From NCBI GenBank assembly GCA_010202465.1, contig CP047919.1:767235-831234 (forward strand): 64,000 nucleotides of DNA, read 5' to 3'. The notes beneath the pieces were generated by a model, which was given only the letters and a program-made list of their open reading frames with translations, had not been told where the DNA came from and searched no databases. Shown here in pieces: positions 9,277 through 17,707 of this stretch. Each line of letters begins with the position of its first letter. Within the stretch, counting starts at the first letter, position 1. The translations under genes were made by a program, and so were the position numbers. This DNA is from Candidatus Saccharibacteria bacterium oral taxon 488 (GTDB lineage Bacteria; Patescibacteriota; Saccharimonadia; Saccharimonadales; Saccharimonadaceae).

Positions 9277-10762
9277 TTCTATATGATTTTTTTATTCTTT
9301 TTAGGTTTATAGCGATAGATTTTTCTAGTTCACGGCTCTTCACAAACTGCCCCTCAAGCTCAGCCGTCAGCCTAGCAAATTTCTCGGCAAACAGCTCATC
9401 GTCTTCCTCAGCCTCTTCAACGCCAACGTAGCGACCAGGTGTCAGTACGTAATCATGCTGCTTGATTTCTTCTAGATTAGCAACTTTACAGAAACCTGGC
9501 TGATCAGCATACTCCGCACTGGCAGTTTTGTAATCATGATATGTCTTCGCCACCCGAGCAATGTCTTCTGCAGTCAACTCACGGTTGCGGCGGGTCACCA
9601 TTTTACCCAAATTTCGCCCATCGATGAACAATACTTTTCCGTGACGGTTGGCGCGATCGCGCGACACAAACCAGAGGCAGCACGGTATGGCTACATTAAA
9701 AAACAGTTGGCTCGGCAGTGTGACGATGGCGTCAACCATATCATTGAGCACTAACTGCTTACGGATGTCACCTTCACCGCCAGTTTGGCTGCTCATACTC
9801 CCGTTCGCTAACACAAAACCTGCTGTACCGCGCGGGCTCAAGTGGCGGATCATATGTTGAATCCAGGCAAAGTTAGCGTTACCCTTTGGCGGCAGACCAT
9901 ACTTCCAGCGTGGGTCAGCCTGCAAATGTTCTTGACCCCAATCACTAATATTAAACGGTGGATTAGCCAAGATATAATCAGCTTTCAGGTCAGGCAGCTG
10001 GTCATCCGTCAGGGTGTTGCCACGTTTGATATTTGCATCAATTCCCCGAATTGCCATGTTCATTTTAGCGAGTCGCCAGGTCGTTTCGTTGAATTCCTGA
10101 CCATACACTGCGATGTCGCTAACGCGGCCCGCATGCTCTTCGACAAACTTCTCACTCCAGACGAACATACCGCCGCTACCGCAACATGGGTCATATACAC
10201 GCCCGCTGTATGGCTCAAGCATTTCTACCAGCAATTTCACGATGGATCGCGGCGTGTAGAATTCACCGCCATGCTTACCCTCACTATCAGCAAACATACC
10301 CATAAAGTATTCGTAGACTTGACCAAGCAAATCTTTGGAACTGGCAGTATCAAATTTGATATTTGTAAATAAATCGATGAGTTCACCTAGACGGCGTTTA
10401 TCTAGAGCTTCACGAGCATAATTTTTCGGCAAAACACCTTTCAAACTAGGGTTGTCGCGCTCAACTGCCTCCATGGCGCTGTCAACTAGTACGCCAATTT
10501 CTGGCTGCTTGGCGCTCGCCACCAGGTGTTCCCAACGAGCCTCCTTGGGAATCCAAAAAACATTATCCGCCAAATACCAATCCCGATCTTCTGGATCATA
10601 ATTCTCATCGACCGCCGCCTGATATCGCGCCGAAAACGCATCTGAAACATACTTGAGGAAAATCAACCCCAATACGACATATTTATAATCCGACGAGCTG
10701 ATATTACCCCGTAATTTATCCGCCGCAGCCCACAACTGCCTTTCAAGCTCCCTCATGTTCAT
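9269..10762 (-). CDS. hsdM: Type I restriction-modification DNA adenine methyltransferase subunit
   Basis: 497 residues. HsdM transfers methyl groups from S-adenosylmethionine to adenine in the sequence read by HsdS. The N-terminal helical domain ([17 protein letters not shown]) is followed by the methyltransferase core with motif I DPCCGSGG (191-198) and the catalytic NPPF (267-270, as [12 protein letters not shown]). A C-terminal helix for HsdS binding ends the protein. First gene of the seven-gene defence operon: a TATAAT box lies 7 bases before the ATG at 10762, preceded by TGA to make an extended -10, and there is no Shine-Dalgarno, so the message is probably leaderless. A second ATG two codons on (MRELE) is an alternative start. 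Confidence 0.97.
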   Translation of the reverse strand: MNMRELERQLWAAADKLRGNISSSDYKYVVLGLIFLKYVSDAFSARYQAAVDENYDPEDRDWYLADNVFWIPKEARWEHLVASAKQPEIGVLVDSAMEAVERDNPSLKGVLPKNYAREALDKRRLGELIDLFTNIKFDTASSKDLLGQVYEYFMGMFADSEGKHGGEFYTPRSIVKLLVEMLEPYSGRVYDPCCGSGGMFVWSEKFVEEHAGRVSDIAVYGQEFNETTWRLAKMNMAIRGIDANIKRGNTLTDDQLPDLKADYILANPPFNISDWGQEHLQADPRWKYGLPPKGNANFAWIQHMIRHLSPRGTAGFVLANGSMSSQTGGEGDIRKQLVLNDMVDAIVTLPSQLFFNVAIPCCLWFVSRDRANRHGKVLFIDGRNLGKMVTRRNRELTAEDIARVAKTYHDYKTASAEYADQPGFCKVANLEEIKQHDYVLTPGRYVGVEEAEEDDELFAEKFARLTAELEGQFVKSRELEKSIAINLKRIKKSYRND

Positions 10763-10769
10763 ATGTGTA

Positions 10770-10775
10770 ATTATA
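10770..10775 (-). promoter_or_regulatory. -10 box of the defence operon, leaderless type
   Basis: TATAAT with an upstream TG (TGATATAAT) placed 7 bases before the hsdM ATG. No ribosome-binding site fits between them, so transcription probably starts at or next to the start codon. No clear -35 is visible. Confidence 0.6.
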
Positions 10776-10792
10776 TCAGATTCGAGGGTCGT

Positions 10793-11446
10793 TTACTCTG
10801 AGTGTATCAGACTCTTGTAGCTAGTTTTCGTAATAATAATATGATCATTAAGCGTAATGCCAAGCAATTTTCCCGCTTCTGCCAACCTACTAGTAACATC
10901 TTTATCAGCCTGACTCGCCTCCAAACTCCCGCTCGGATGATTATGCGCCACGATAATCGAGGCAGCGCGATCGGCGATGGCGTCGGCGAAGACCTCGCGC
11001 GGGTGCACCAGGCTGGCGGTCAGCGTGCCGATGGTCACTACCCGCTTGGCAATCAAACGATTCGCGCCATCCAGCGTCAGGCAGACAAAATATTCCTGCT
11101 TTTTGTCACGGATGTCAGACAGTAGCTCAACCGCCTTTTCTGGGCTATCAATGATCGGCTGGTTGCTATCCAGCAAATACCGCCGCGCCAGTTCCAAACT
11201 CGCCAGAATCACCGGGATTTTCGCTTCGCCTAGACCAACCACACTGCTCAGATCATCATACGAAACATCACCGCCTTTTTGACGCACAATTTTCAGCACT
11301 TCGCGCGCAATTTTACCGACATCGGCCCGAGCATTACCGCTACCAACAATCGCCATCAACAGCTCCACGTCGCTCAGCCGCGCCGTACCGTAACGCGCCA
11401 ACTTCTCGCGGGGACGGTCCAAGGGATGACGATCATAGATTCTCAT
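10793..11446 (-). CDS. radC: RadC/JAB-domain DNA-processing protein
   Basis: 217 residues. N-terminal helix-hairpin-helix region (about 1-90; VVGLGEAK) and C-terminal MPN/JAMM metalloprotease-like fold with the metal site E151, H168-x-H170 and D181 (VAHNHPSG ... SQADKD). Despite its name the biochemical role of RadC is not settled; homologues are common in mobile and defence regions and on core chromosomes. It lies just upstream of hsdM in the same direction but 30 bases away, and hsdM has its own promoter. The start ATG is 6 bases after a TATACT box, so this is another likely leaderless message. Confidence 0.93.
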   Translation of the reverse strand: MRIYDRHPLDRPREKLARYGTARLSDVELLMAIVGSGNARADVGKIAREVLKIVRQKGGDVSYDDLSSVVGLGEAKIPVILASLELARRYLLDSNQPIIDSPEKAVELLSDIRDKKQEYFVCLTLDGANRLIAKRVVTIGTLTASLVHPREVFADAIADRAASIIVAHNHPSGSLEASQADKDVTSRLAEAGKLLGITLNDHIIITKTSYKSLIHSE

Positions 11447-11452
11447 ATAGAC

Positions 11453-11458
11453 AGTATA
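11453..11458 (-). promoter_or_regulatory. -10 box of radC, leaderless type
   Basis: TGCTATACT (extended -10) followed by exactly six bases and the radC ATG at 11446; no Shine-Dalgarno in between. Confidence 0.6.
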
Positions 11459-11502
11459 GCAAGCACCCTAACTAAACTAAAGTTGTCAAACTGCACGCAT
11501 AC

Positions 11503-13608
11503 CTACTGTTCAATCGGCTTTGTCAATTCAACATTGATAGAGATTTTATCAATATTAAACATCTCCGCTAGTTCGCGCATGAGCCGTATTTTTTGATTCG
11601 TATTTGTTGCTACGTCAACCACAAGCCCTGTGTCGTGAATCTTTACGGAATTAAAAAATCTTTTAGAATCGTTACTAATCCAATTTTTCGTCTTTTCGCT
11701 GTTCATAATCTGATCAGTAAAATCAGGGTTCTCGTCGTACAGATACTCGCAATAGACGCCAAGAATTTGCGACCAGCTCGTTACTGGATAAGAATCATCA
11801 CCGATATAGAATATTTTTACCGCTGCGCCTGTAAAATCAATATCGTCGAAAATATTAACTTTCGTATCAAGTATTGGCGGTTCAAACGTACTTGTTGGCA
11901 GCGGCCAAATTTTAATTATTTTATCAATCCACCACCGCTGGCGCTCCAATATTGCTATTTCATTCCATGTGTCATATTTAGCAACAGTCTTATTAATCTT
12001 AAGCGGGCTATCAGCAAACCCGTCTGGCATATCACGCTTTTCCCGGAAACTCTTGTTTGAATATTCAGAGTTATATCCCGTCAATGTCAAATTCGCTAAC
12101 CCGTGCAAATACGTGCCATGAATTTCATCGGCACGGTCACCGAGCTCATCCCGCCAAGCATTGGTCATGGTTTGCGGCATAATATGTTCAATTGTTAGGT
12201 GTAGCTCTTTGTCATTAATCTGTTTCAGTAATGACACGTCCTTAGATTCATCGTCGACCGCAGTTAACAAATACATGACATTGGAAGAGCGCTGATTATA
12301 GGTAAAGTTTGCTTTTATCGCTGTTTCTATTTCATTATCTCGAGGTAATCGGATCTGCCTGTTTTTCGAAAGTACGGTATATTTCAGTACTTCAAGATAT
12401 GCAGCATTGTCCTGCTCAGCAATTGACAATATACTTCTGTGTAATCCGGCGAAATATTTACCTAAGCCTGTTGTCGATAAGTTGATAACGATACGCCGCG
12501 AAAAGTAGACACGCAGCACATCAAATACCTCAGCAATTTCATCATCTGACAAATGTCCGTCTTGCCAATATTTCATGACTGATACGGCATACGGAAAGAA
12601 CGCTTCAATCCTCAGATAACGCATTGTAAATGCCACCGAACTAAGTCTTGCAAATTCATTATTTTCGTCTATGCCAAACTTTAGAAAGCGATAATATTTT
12701 AGTATTCTCAAAATCTCGCCGTAAAATTCGTCAAGTGATTCGTATGACTGGTCATTAGAAATACTTTTAGCGAATACTCTTTTGAATTCCGGATATACTT
12801 TATCGGTATTCACGACCGATTGGTTCTTGGCGATCAAATAGACGCGGAAGAAGTCGGTAATATCGTCACGCTGCGGATCGGTTAGGTATGTTTCAATATG
12901 CTGCCAATAGTTAGTCAAAACATAATCTTGTTTTTCGGAGGTGCGCAACATTAACGAGAAGTTTCGGATTTTGTCGCCATCTGTCAACGGCTTGCCAGTT
13001 GAGTTAATACTTTCAAAGACTTTTTGCGGATTATCATCATCTTTGTCTAGAACAATCGTGACAATCTCGAAGTCGTCAAGTGTATCAATATATTGTTCTA
13101 AATGATTACGATTTCTAAAGTAGTCGTAAAATTGGAGGTAGGATTTATGCAAATTACTTTTCTTCTCATATTCTGTCAGTTCTGCCTGGCTAAATATTTT
13201 CTCAAATATTTTATTGTCAGTAGTTACCGCCCGCAGTTTGATACGGTTTTCCTCTGATCCATATTGTTTTGCATATCTATTGTATAAATACTCGTCCTTG
13301 ATTTGCTCGGCTATCAGTTCAATCTTTTCAGGAGATTCCAGCGCCAAATGGTAAATTGCGGTAATCATCAGCAAAACTGTCGTCGCACGCTGCTGGCCGT
13401 CGATAATGATACTTTGGTCGCCGTCGTTGATATACACGATACTGCCGAAATAATGCTTTTTATCTCCACGCTTCACCTCTTCAAGGTCGTCTAAAAACAT
13501 TTGGACATTATCGGCTGTCCAAGAATAAGGGCGTTGAAAATTAGGTATTTCAAAGAATTTGTTTGGCGTATATAAGAATAATTTAATGTTAGTTTGCAGC
13601 GCTTTCAT
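11503..13608 (-). CDS. DUF262-DUF1524 protein, GmrSD-type modification-dependent restriction enzyme
   Basis: 701 residues. The DUF262 (ParB-like NTPase, GmrS) part has QRPYSW (25-30), IIDGQQR (68-74) and FESINSTGKPLTDGDKIRN (198-216). The DUF1524 (GmrD) nuclease part has the His-Me/HNH motif IEHIMPQ (H475) and LANLTLTGYNSEYSNKSF (about 504-521). GmrSD enzymes cut phage DNA carrying modified, often glucosylated, cytosine and use nucleotide hydrolysis. A C-terminal extension of about 100 residues (610-701) is not part of the core pair; it looks like a small mixed alpha/beta domain and may read a particular modification. Both halves are fused in one chain, as in many homologues. The ATG is 7 bases after TATAAT. 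Confidence 0.88.
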   Translation of the reverse strand: MKALQTNIKLFLYTPNKFFEIPNFQRPYSWTADNVQMFLDDLEEVKRGDKKHYFGSIVYINDGDQSIIIDGQQRATTVLLMITAIYHLALESPEKIELIAEQIKDEYLYNRYAKQYGSEENRIKLRAVTTDNKIFEKIFSQAELTEYEKKSNLHKSYLQFYDYFRNRNHLEQYIDTLDDFEIVTIVLDKDDDNPQKVFESINSTGKPLTDGDKIRNFSLMLRTSEKQDYVLTNYWQHIETYLTDPQRDDITDFFRVYLIAKNQSVVNTDKVYPEFKRVFAKSISNDQSYESLDEFYGEILRILKYYRFLKFGIDENNEFARLSSVAFTMRYLRIEAFFPYAVSVMKYWQDGHLSDDEIAEVFDVLRVYFSRRIVINLSTTGLGKYFAGLHRSILSIAEQDNAAYLEVLKYTVLSKNRQIRLPRDNEIETAIKANFTYNQRSSNVMYLLTAVDDESKDVSLLKQINDKELHLTIEHIMPQTMTNAWRDELGDRADEIHGTYLHGLANLTLTGYNSEYSNKSFREKRDMPDGFADSPLKINKTVAKYDTWNEIAILERQRWWIDKIIKIWPLPTSTFEPPILDTKVNIFDDIDFTGAAVKIFYIGDDSYPVTSWSQILGVYCEYLYDENPDFTDQIMNSEKTKNWISNDSKRFFNSVKIHDTGLVVDVATNTNQKIRLMRELAEMFNIDKISINVELTKPIEQ

Positions 13609-13615
13609 ACATCTA

Positions 13616-13621
13616 ATTATA
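13616..13621 (-). promoter_or_regulatory. -10 box of the GmrSD-type gene, leaderless type
   Basis: TATAAT, seven bases, then the ATG at 13608; no ribosome-binding site. It sits in the 48-base gap after the acidic protein gene of the upstream nrd operon. Confidence 0.55.
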
Positions 13622-13656
13622 CTACTTCATTGCTACCTCTTTAGGCGGTGTGTTTA

Positions 13657-16320
13657 CTAAACTTTCACTAACTGCCGGCCGCGCGCCACGCACATCGCCA
13701 CTACAAACATGCCAACCAACCGCGATACTAATGAGGCGTCGTCTGCGCTTGATTGAGCCGTTGACGCAGACTCTTCTTCTGGATTGAGCTGGCTGTCGTC
13801 CGGCCATATGCCAGGAGATGGGCGGCCTTTTACGACCAAAACATTGTCACTCACGGCACTCGTTTCGCTATTATAACCGTAACTGTCAACCGCCAAGTCA
13901 GTCTGTTTGTCCGCTTCAGATTCCGACTCCCCGTCTAATTTATTGACAAAAGTAGGTTCTGCTTGCTCTTCAGACAAATCGACGACTGATTCTATGCCGC
14001 TGGTATCCGTAATTATAGTTTCAACTTCAGCATCCATGCGCGGTAAATCGCTTTTTTCCGATGTTTTTACAGTCATGTTTTCACGCTCCTCGTGAGGCAT
14101 GATGCGCTCCTCTAAAATTTCCACTGCTGGCTCATCCAGCTCGACATCAGGTATTAGCTCAATAGCCGGTGAGGTGGAGATAACTGCTTGCTCCGCTGGT
14201 TTAGAGTCATAGCCTTTGGTGATTTCAGGCACTAATGCCACCTTAGAATTATCCAACTGCCCCACAGAATCAATATCATTGCCTACAGAGAGCTTCAAAT
14301 CATCGGCTTCTTCACGCACCGTAACGACTTCTGCCGGCGATATCACCGCGGCTACTTCAGTTAAGGTTAATTCTGATTCCACTACCGGCAAATCCTGCTT
14401 CACAAAAAATACCTCTTCCTCAGCCCAAATCCTATCTTCACTGCGACTAATGTCCATAGTGGTGTCAGAGCAATCAAATTGCCTAAAGACAGGAATTTGC
14501 GGCTCGCTCGCATCCGTATCAACCGCTAATTCATCACCCAATTCCTGCGACAGATCAACGGCAAGTTGAGCGCCATTTCTATCAACTGCTATGTGTTTAT
14601 CTGGTAGATTCGGCGCAATGTCTATCATTTCTACAGATGCCGCCATATCAGTTTTATTTGTTGTATTTACCACGTCATTCGCTACGAATACATCTGTTTC
14701 TACATCATCAATCTTCGGCTGTACCAAATTACTGTCAAAGTTGGCACGGTCGCCGATAATCAAAGAGTTCTCGCTACTTTCGACAAGCATCTGCTCCTGT
14801 GACAATATGGCTTGCGGTGTTCTGCCAGATTGACCAATAGAATAACTGACTGGCGATTGGTACGTCTCGTTTTTATCGTATTCCGCCAGTACGCTAGCCG
14901 CGACCGTTCGCTCCTGAGATAGCGGCACATCATCTACGTCCGGCGTCAAGTTACGGGGCTGTACATTATCGGCGCCGTCAAGAGTTTGGATAGAGTCATC
15001 ATAACCTGCCGCCATACCAAGTTTAGCTTCGCGAGGCTGCGTATTTTGTAGCGGCTTTGCATTAGAACCATCAATTGATCCTGACAGCAGCTTATCTATC
15101 CCTGTTGCATCAAATTGCGCCGCCGACCGCTGTTCAGAAGCTGACGTGAAGCTGCTTGCTGCCGTTTGTCTCGGTTCAGAATCAGACAGTTTTGGCGCTG
15201 CCGCAACAACGTTATTTTCTTTCGGATGTTCAATTGATGATGGTTTTATGTCAGACACCGCAGCAGCATCATCGCCATTATGTGTATTTTCCACAACACT
15301 ATCGACGAGTTTACTTTCACCAGACAAGAAGTTGGCAATTTCATTTTTTGGCAAAGTATTATTCTCGTTAGCGGTTTGAGTATCCTCGCTTACCGCTGGC
15401 GATGACAGCACAGCTCTCGTTTTCGTTCGCGTCGGTATGTCTGAAGATTCGAATGCTGGCTGCTGGTTTTCTTTATCTGCTGCACCAGAAATAACATCAA
15501 AAGTCTGCTGTTTTATTTCTATCGATGGACGATTTTCCTCTGTTGGTTCGGTAAAATACTCCTCGCCAGATGTATTGACGGACACTTCGCTAACAATTTC
15601 TGGCTGGGCTTCTCTAATCTCATCAATATCATCCGTAACAATTGCTGGTTCAAAAAATGATCGCTCGGGTTCTTTAACATCCGCAGGTTCGTCTGAAGAT
15701 TCTGTTGTTTCATTGGCGAAAATTTCACTGTCTTGATTCGGCGGCGCAACCTGCTCAATTAGTTTATCCGTCTTATCGTCACTTGTTTCAGTGATATCTG
15801 CATTTGTTGAATCCGCCCCGCTATCAGGATTAGCGTAACCCGCCACGACAATACCGTCATCGTCGTCACTCAGCAAATCTCTTAAATATGATTCGCGTTC
15901 TGGCGCTGGCTGCAAATTTTCATTAGCAAAATTGCGCATACGTAAAATCGGACAGTCGTCGCGTGCCGCGCAACTAGCACAGGCGGCACTCGCCACACCT
16001 TGACATATTGCTGCCCTTCGCTCATCACTCATCCGGTTTTCCGACGAATTAATCTCGCTTTTGCCGGCAAGCGATAACGCGTCAACCGGCGCAGGCATAT
16101 CTTTTAAGTCGGTGCTGCCATCCATGAAAGTATCAAGCTCTGCTTCACCGCTAGCGACCGCCACCAGGTCAAATTGGCTAGCACCATCAGCCACCGCTTC
16201 GCCAATGCCAGACGAAAAATCCTCACCACCAACACCATCTCGCAGCGACGAAAACACGGCAAAATTATCACCGTCAATTCCTGTCGGTGATAATTCTACT
16301 GTAGTCGTCGCCCCAATCAT
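13657..16320 (-). CDS. Large acidic low-complexity protein with four-Cys motif, last gene of the nrd operon; function unknown
   Basis: 887 residues, rich in Asp, Glu, Ser, Ala and Val with no recognisable globular family. One ordered-looking patch has four cysteines, C106-x7-C114-x2-C117-x5-C123 (within RRAAICQGVASAACASCAA and the following RDDCPI). The C-x2-C-x5-C spacing is like WhiB-type or ferredoxin-like Fe-S ligands, but this is only a pattern match; zinc is also possible. The last 25 residues (LVSRLVGMFVVAMCVARGRQ) are hydrophobic then basic and could anchor the C-terminus in a membrane. The start overlaps the flavin reductase stop by 4 bases (ATGA), so the two are co-translated, and the operon also holds nrdD and nrdG. 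Inference: an Fe-S or scaffold partner of the reductase. The function is not known to me. Confidence 0.75.
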   Translation of the reverse strand: MIGATTTVELSPTGIDGDNFAVFSSLRDGVGGEDFSSGIGEAVADGASQFDLVAVASGEAELDTFMDGSTDLKDMPAPVDALSLAGKSEINSSENRMSDERRAAICQGVASAACASCAARDDCPILRMRNFANENLQPAPERESYLRDLLSDDDDGIVVAGYANPDSGADSTNADITETSDDKTDKLIEQVAPPNQDSEIFANETTESSDEPADVKEPERSFFEPAIVTDDIDEIREAQPEIVSEVSVNTSGEEYFTEPTEENRPSIEIKQQTFDVISGAADKENQQPAFESSDIPTRTKTRAVLSSPAVSEDTQTANENNTLPKNEIANFLSGESKLVDSVVENTHNGDDAAAVSDIKPSSIEHPKENNVVAAAPKLSDSEPRQTAASSFTSASEQRSAAQFDATGIDKLLSGSIDGSNAKPLQNTQPREAKLGMAAGYDDSIQTLDGADNVQPRNLTPDVDDVPLSQERTVAASVLAEYDKNETYQSPVSYSIGQSGRTPQAILSQEQMLVESSENSLIIGDRANFDSNLVQPKIDDVETDVFVANDVVNTTNKTDMAASVEMIDIAPNLPDKHIAVDRNGAQLAVDLSQELGDELAVDTDASEPQIPVFRQFDCSDTTMDISRSEDRIWAEEEVFFVKQDLPVVESELTLTEVAAVISPAEVVTVREEADDLKLSVGNDIDSVGQLDNSKVALVPEITKGYDSKPAEQAVISTSPAIELIPDVELDEPAVEILEERIMPHEERENMTVKTSEKSDLPRMDAEVETIITDTSGIESVVDLSEEQAEPTFVNKLDGESESEADKQTDLAVDSYGYNSETSAVSDNVLVVKGRPSPGIWPDDSQLNPEEESASTAQSSADDASLVSRLVGMFVVAMCVARGRQLVKV

Positions 16321-16979
16321 TGCTCAAAAAATGTCTCCGTTGAAATATGCGATTCATCAACACCAGCGGCAGTTAGTTTTTGCCAAACATCACGCACAAA
16401 TGGTAGACTACCGCAGACCAGAAAGTGCGCCTCGTCCGGCGTTTCGGCGACGATCTTCGCCACCTCAAACCGCCCGTTATGCCAGCCGTCTCGTTCCTCA
16501 ACCTGCTGGCGGGTACTAAACTTATGGACCTGAATGGATGAGGCCGCCAACTCCTCAGTAAACACCATATATTCTGGCGATTTTTGACTCAAATAGAGAA
16601 AAGTCGGCTGCTGGGCGTCCGCCAAAATACTCCAAATCGGACTGAGTCCACACCCCGCCGCGATGCCGACCAATGGCTGCTCGGTTTGCGGGTTGAAATC
16701 GCCGTACGCCCGGCTAATTTGCAGCGTATCGCCAACGCGGCGCGAACACAAATAACTCGAGAATTCGCCGCCCACATTTTTCACGGTAATTGACATCAGC
16801 TCCTCACTTGGGCGCGAAGAAATACTATAGGCCTTGCCTTCGCGCACCTGGCTGCCCTCAATGAACACTGTGATATATTGCCCCGCCATAAAGTCAAACG
16901 GCCGCACGAAATACAGCGTCGTCACCTCAGGATTTTCCTGACGTACCCGCACAATTTCAACGGTTAGTGAATCACGCAT
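16317..16979 (-). CDS. Ferredoxin/flavodoxin-NAD(P)H reductase-like flavoprotein
   Basis: 220 residues, the size of a minimal FNR-like two-domain reductase. FAD-binding part: RPFDFMAGQYITV (26-38) and the KAYSISSRP motif (49-57) that takes the place of RxYS. NAD(P)-binding part: GIAAGCGLSPIWSIL (105-119), with the Gly-Cys-Gly motif, and a terminal aromatic-acidic end (TFFEQ). No separate Fe-S domain. It overlaps nrdG by 16 bases and the acidic protein by 4, so it is in the class III ribonucleotide reductase operon. In enteric bacteria NrdG is reduced by flavodoxin and a flavodoxin reductase; here the reductase gene lies next to it, so it probably feeds electrons to the NrdG [4Fe-4S] cluster, directly or through the following four-Cys protein. 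Confidence 0.82.
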   Translation of the reverse strand: MRDSLTVEIVRVRQENPEVTTLYFVRPFDFMAGQYITVFIEGSQVREGKAYSISSRPSEELMSITVKNVGGEFSSYLCSRRVGDTLQISRAYGDFNPQTEQPLVGIAAGCGLSPIWSILADAQQPTFLYLSQKSPEYMVFTEELAASSIQVHKFSTRQQVEERDGWHNGRFEVAKIVAETPDEAHFLVCGSLPFVRDVWQKLTAAGVDESHISTETFFEQ

Positions 16980-17707
16980 TCCTCGACATACCTTTCCATT
17001 ATTTTTTGAGCGGCTCTAAATTCTTCGTCAGTAAATGTGTGGTAATTGGCAAATTTCGGACTAATGGTGGTACCGGTGCGAAAATGCTGCAAGGCAAATC
17101 GCTTGGCGCCTTTGACTAACTCACCAATCTTTTCAAAATCCGCTACCTCCAGCTGCTCGCGAACGATGGTCGTCCGAAACTCATGGCTAATCCCTGAGTC
17201 AATCATCAGCCGCACATTGTCTTTGATCGCCGCTAGATCAATCGGCCGCGCCGCAATCTCCACGTATTTCTCTAGCGGGCCCTTGACGTCCATGGCGATA
17301 AAGTCAATCGTCCCCGCCTCGACCATACCGCGCACTATATCCGGATGCGTGCCGTTAGTATCCAGCTTGACATCAAAGCCGAGGCTCTTGATCATCCGGC
17401 ACAGCACCGGCAAATCCTCGTTAACCGTCGGCTCGCCACCAGAAATCACCACGCCGTCCAACCGACCAATGCGCGATTTCAGGAAAATTATCGCCTCCTC
17501 GACTGGGATACTCGGCGCCAAGCGCTCGGGCAGCACTAGCTCCGGATTATGGCAATAACCGCAGCGCATATTACAGCCGGATAGAAACAGCGCTGCCGCC
17601 ACGTGCCCGGGATAGTCCACCAGCGACAGCTTCTGAATCCCGCCAATCGCCACCTTAAGCTGGGACAGCGACGGCGCAAGCTCGCTGGTGTTCGGCGGCA
17701 TCGTCAT
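16964..17707 (-). CDS. nrdG: Anaerobic ribonucleoside-triphosphate reductase activating protein (radical SAM)
   Basis: 247 residues. Radical SAM enzyme that makes the glycyl radical on NrdD. The CxxxCxxC cluster site is C45-N-M-R-C49-G-Y-C52, followed by VISGGEPT (SAM-binding GGE motif). The start ATG at 17707 has a GAGGGAG ribosome-binding site 3-4 bases upstream, inside the nrdD reading frame; the two genes overlap by 53 bases. Downstream it overlaps the flavin reductase. Length and motifs are closer to the pyruvate-formate-lyase-activase-like NrdG type found in many anaerobes than to the short enteric NrdG. Confidence 0.93.
   Translation of the reverse strand: MTMPPNTSELAPSLSQLKVAIGGIQKLSLVDYPGHVAAALFLSGCNMRCGYCHNPELVLPERLAPSIPVEEAIIFLKSRIGRLDGVVISGGEPTVNEDLPVLCRMIKSLGFDVKLDTNGTHPDIVRGMVEAGTIDFIAMDVKGPLEKYVEIAARPIDLAAIKDNVRLMIDSGISHEFRTTIVREQLEVADFEKIGELVKGAKRFALQHFRTGTTISPKFANYHTFTDEEFRAAQKIMERYVEECVIH

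Noticed and set aside
9842-10372. A 176-codon open frame on the plus strand
   Set aside because: Antisense of hsdM, whose catalytic motifs are intact.
17046-17558. A 170-codon Ser-rich frame on the plus strand
   Set aside because: Antisense of nrdG; skewed composition follows from the opposite coding strand.
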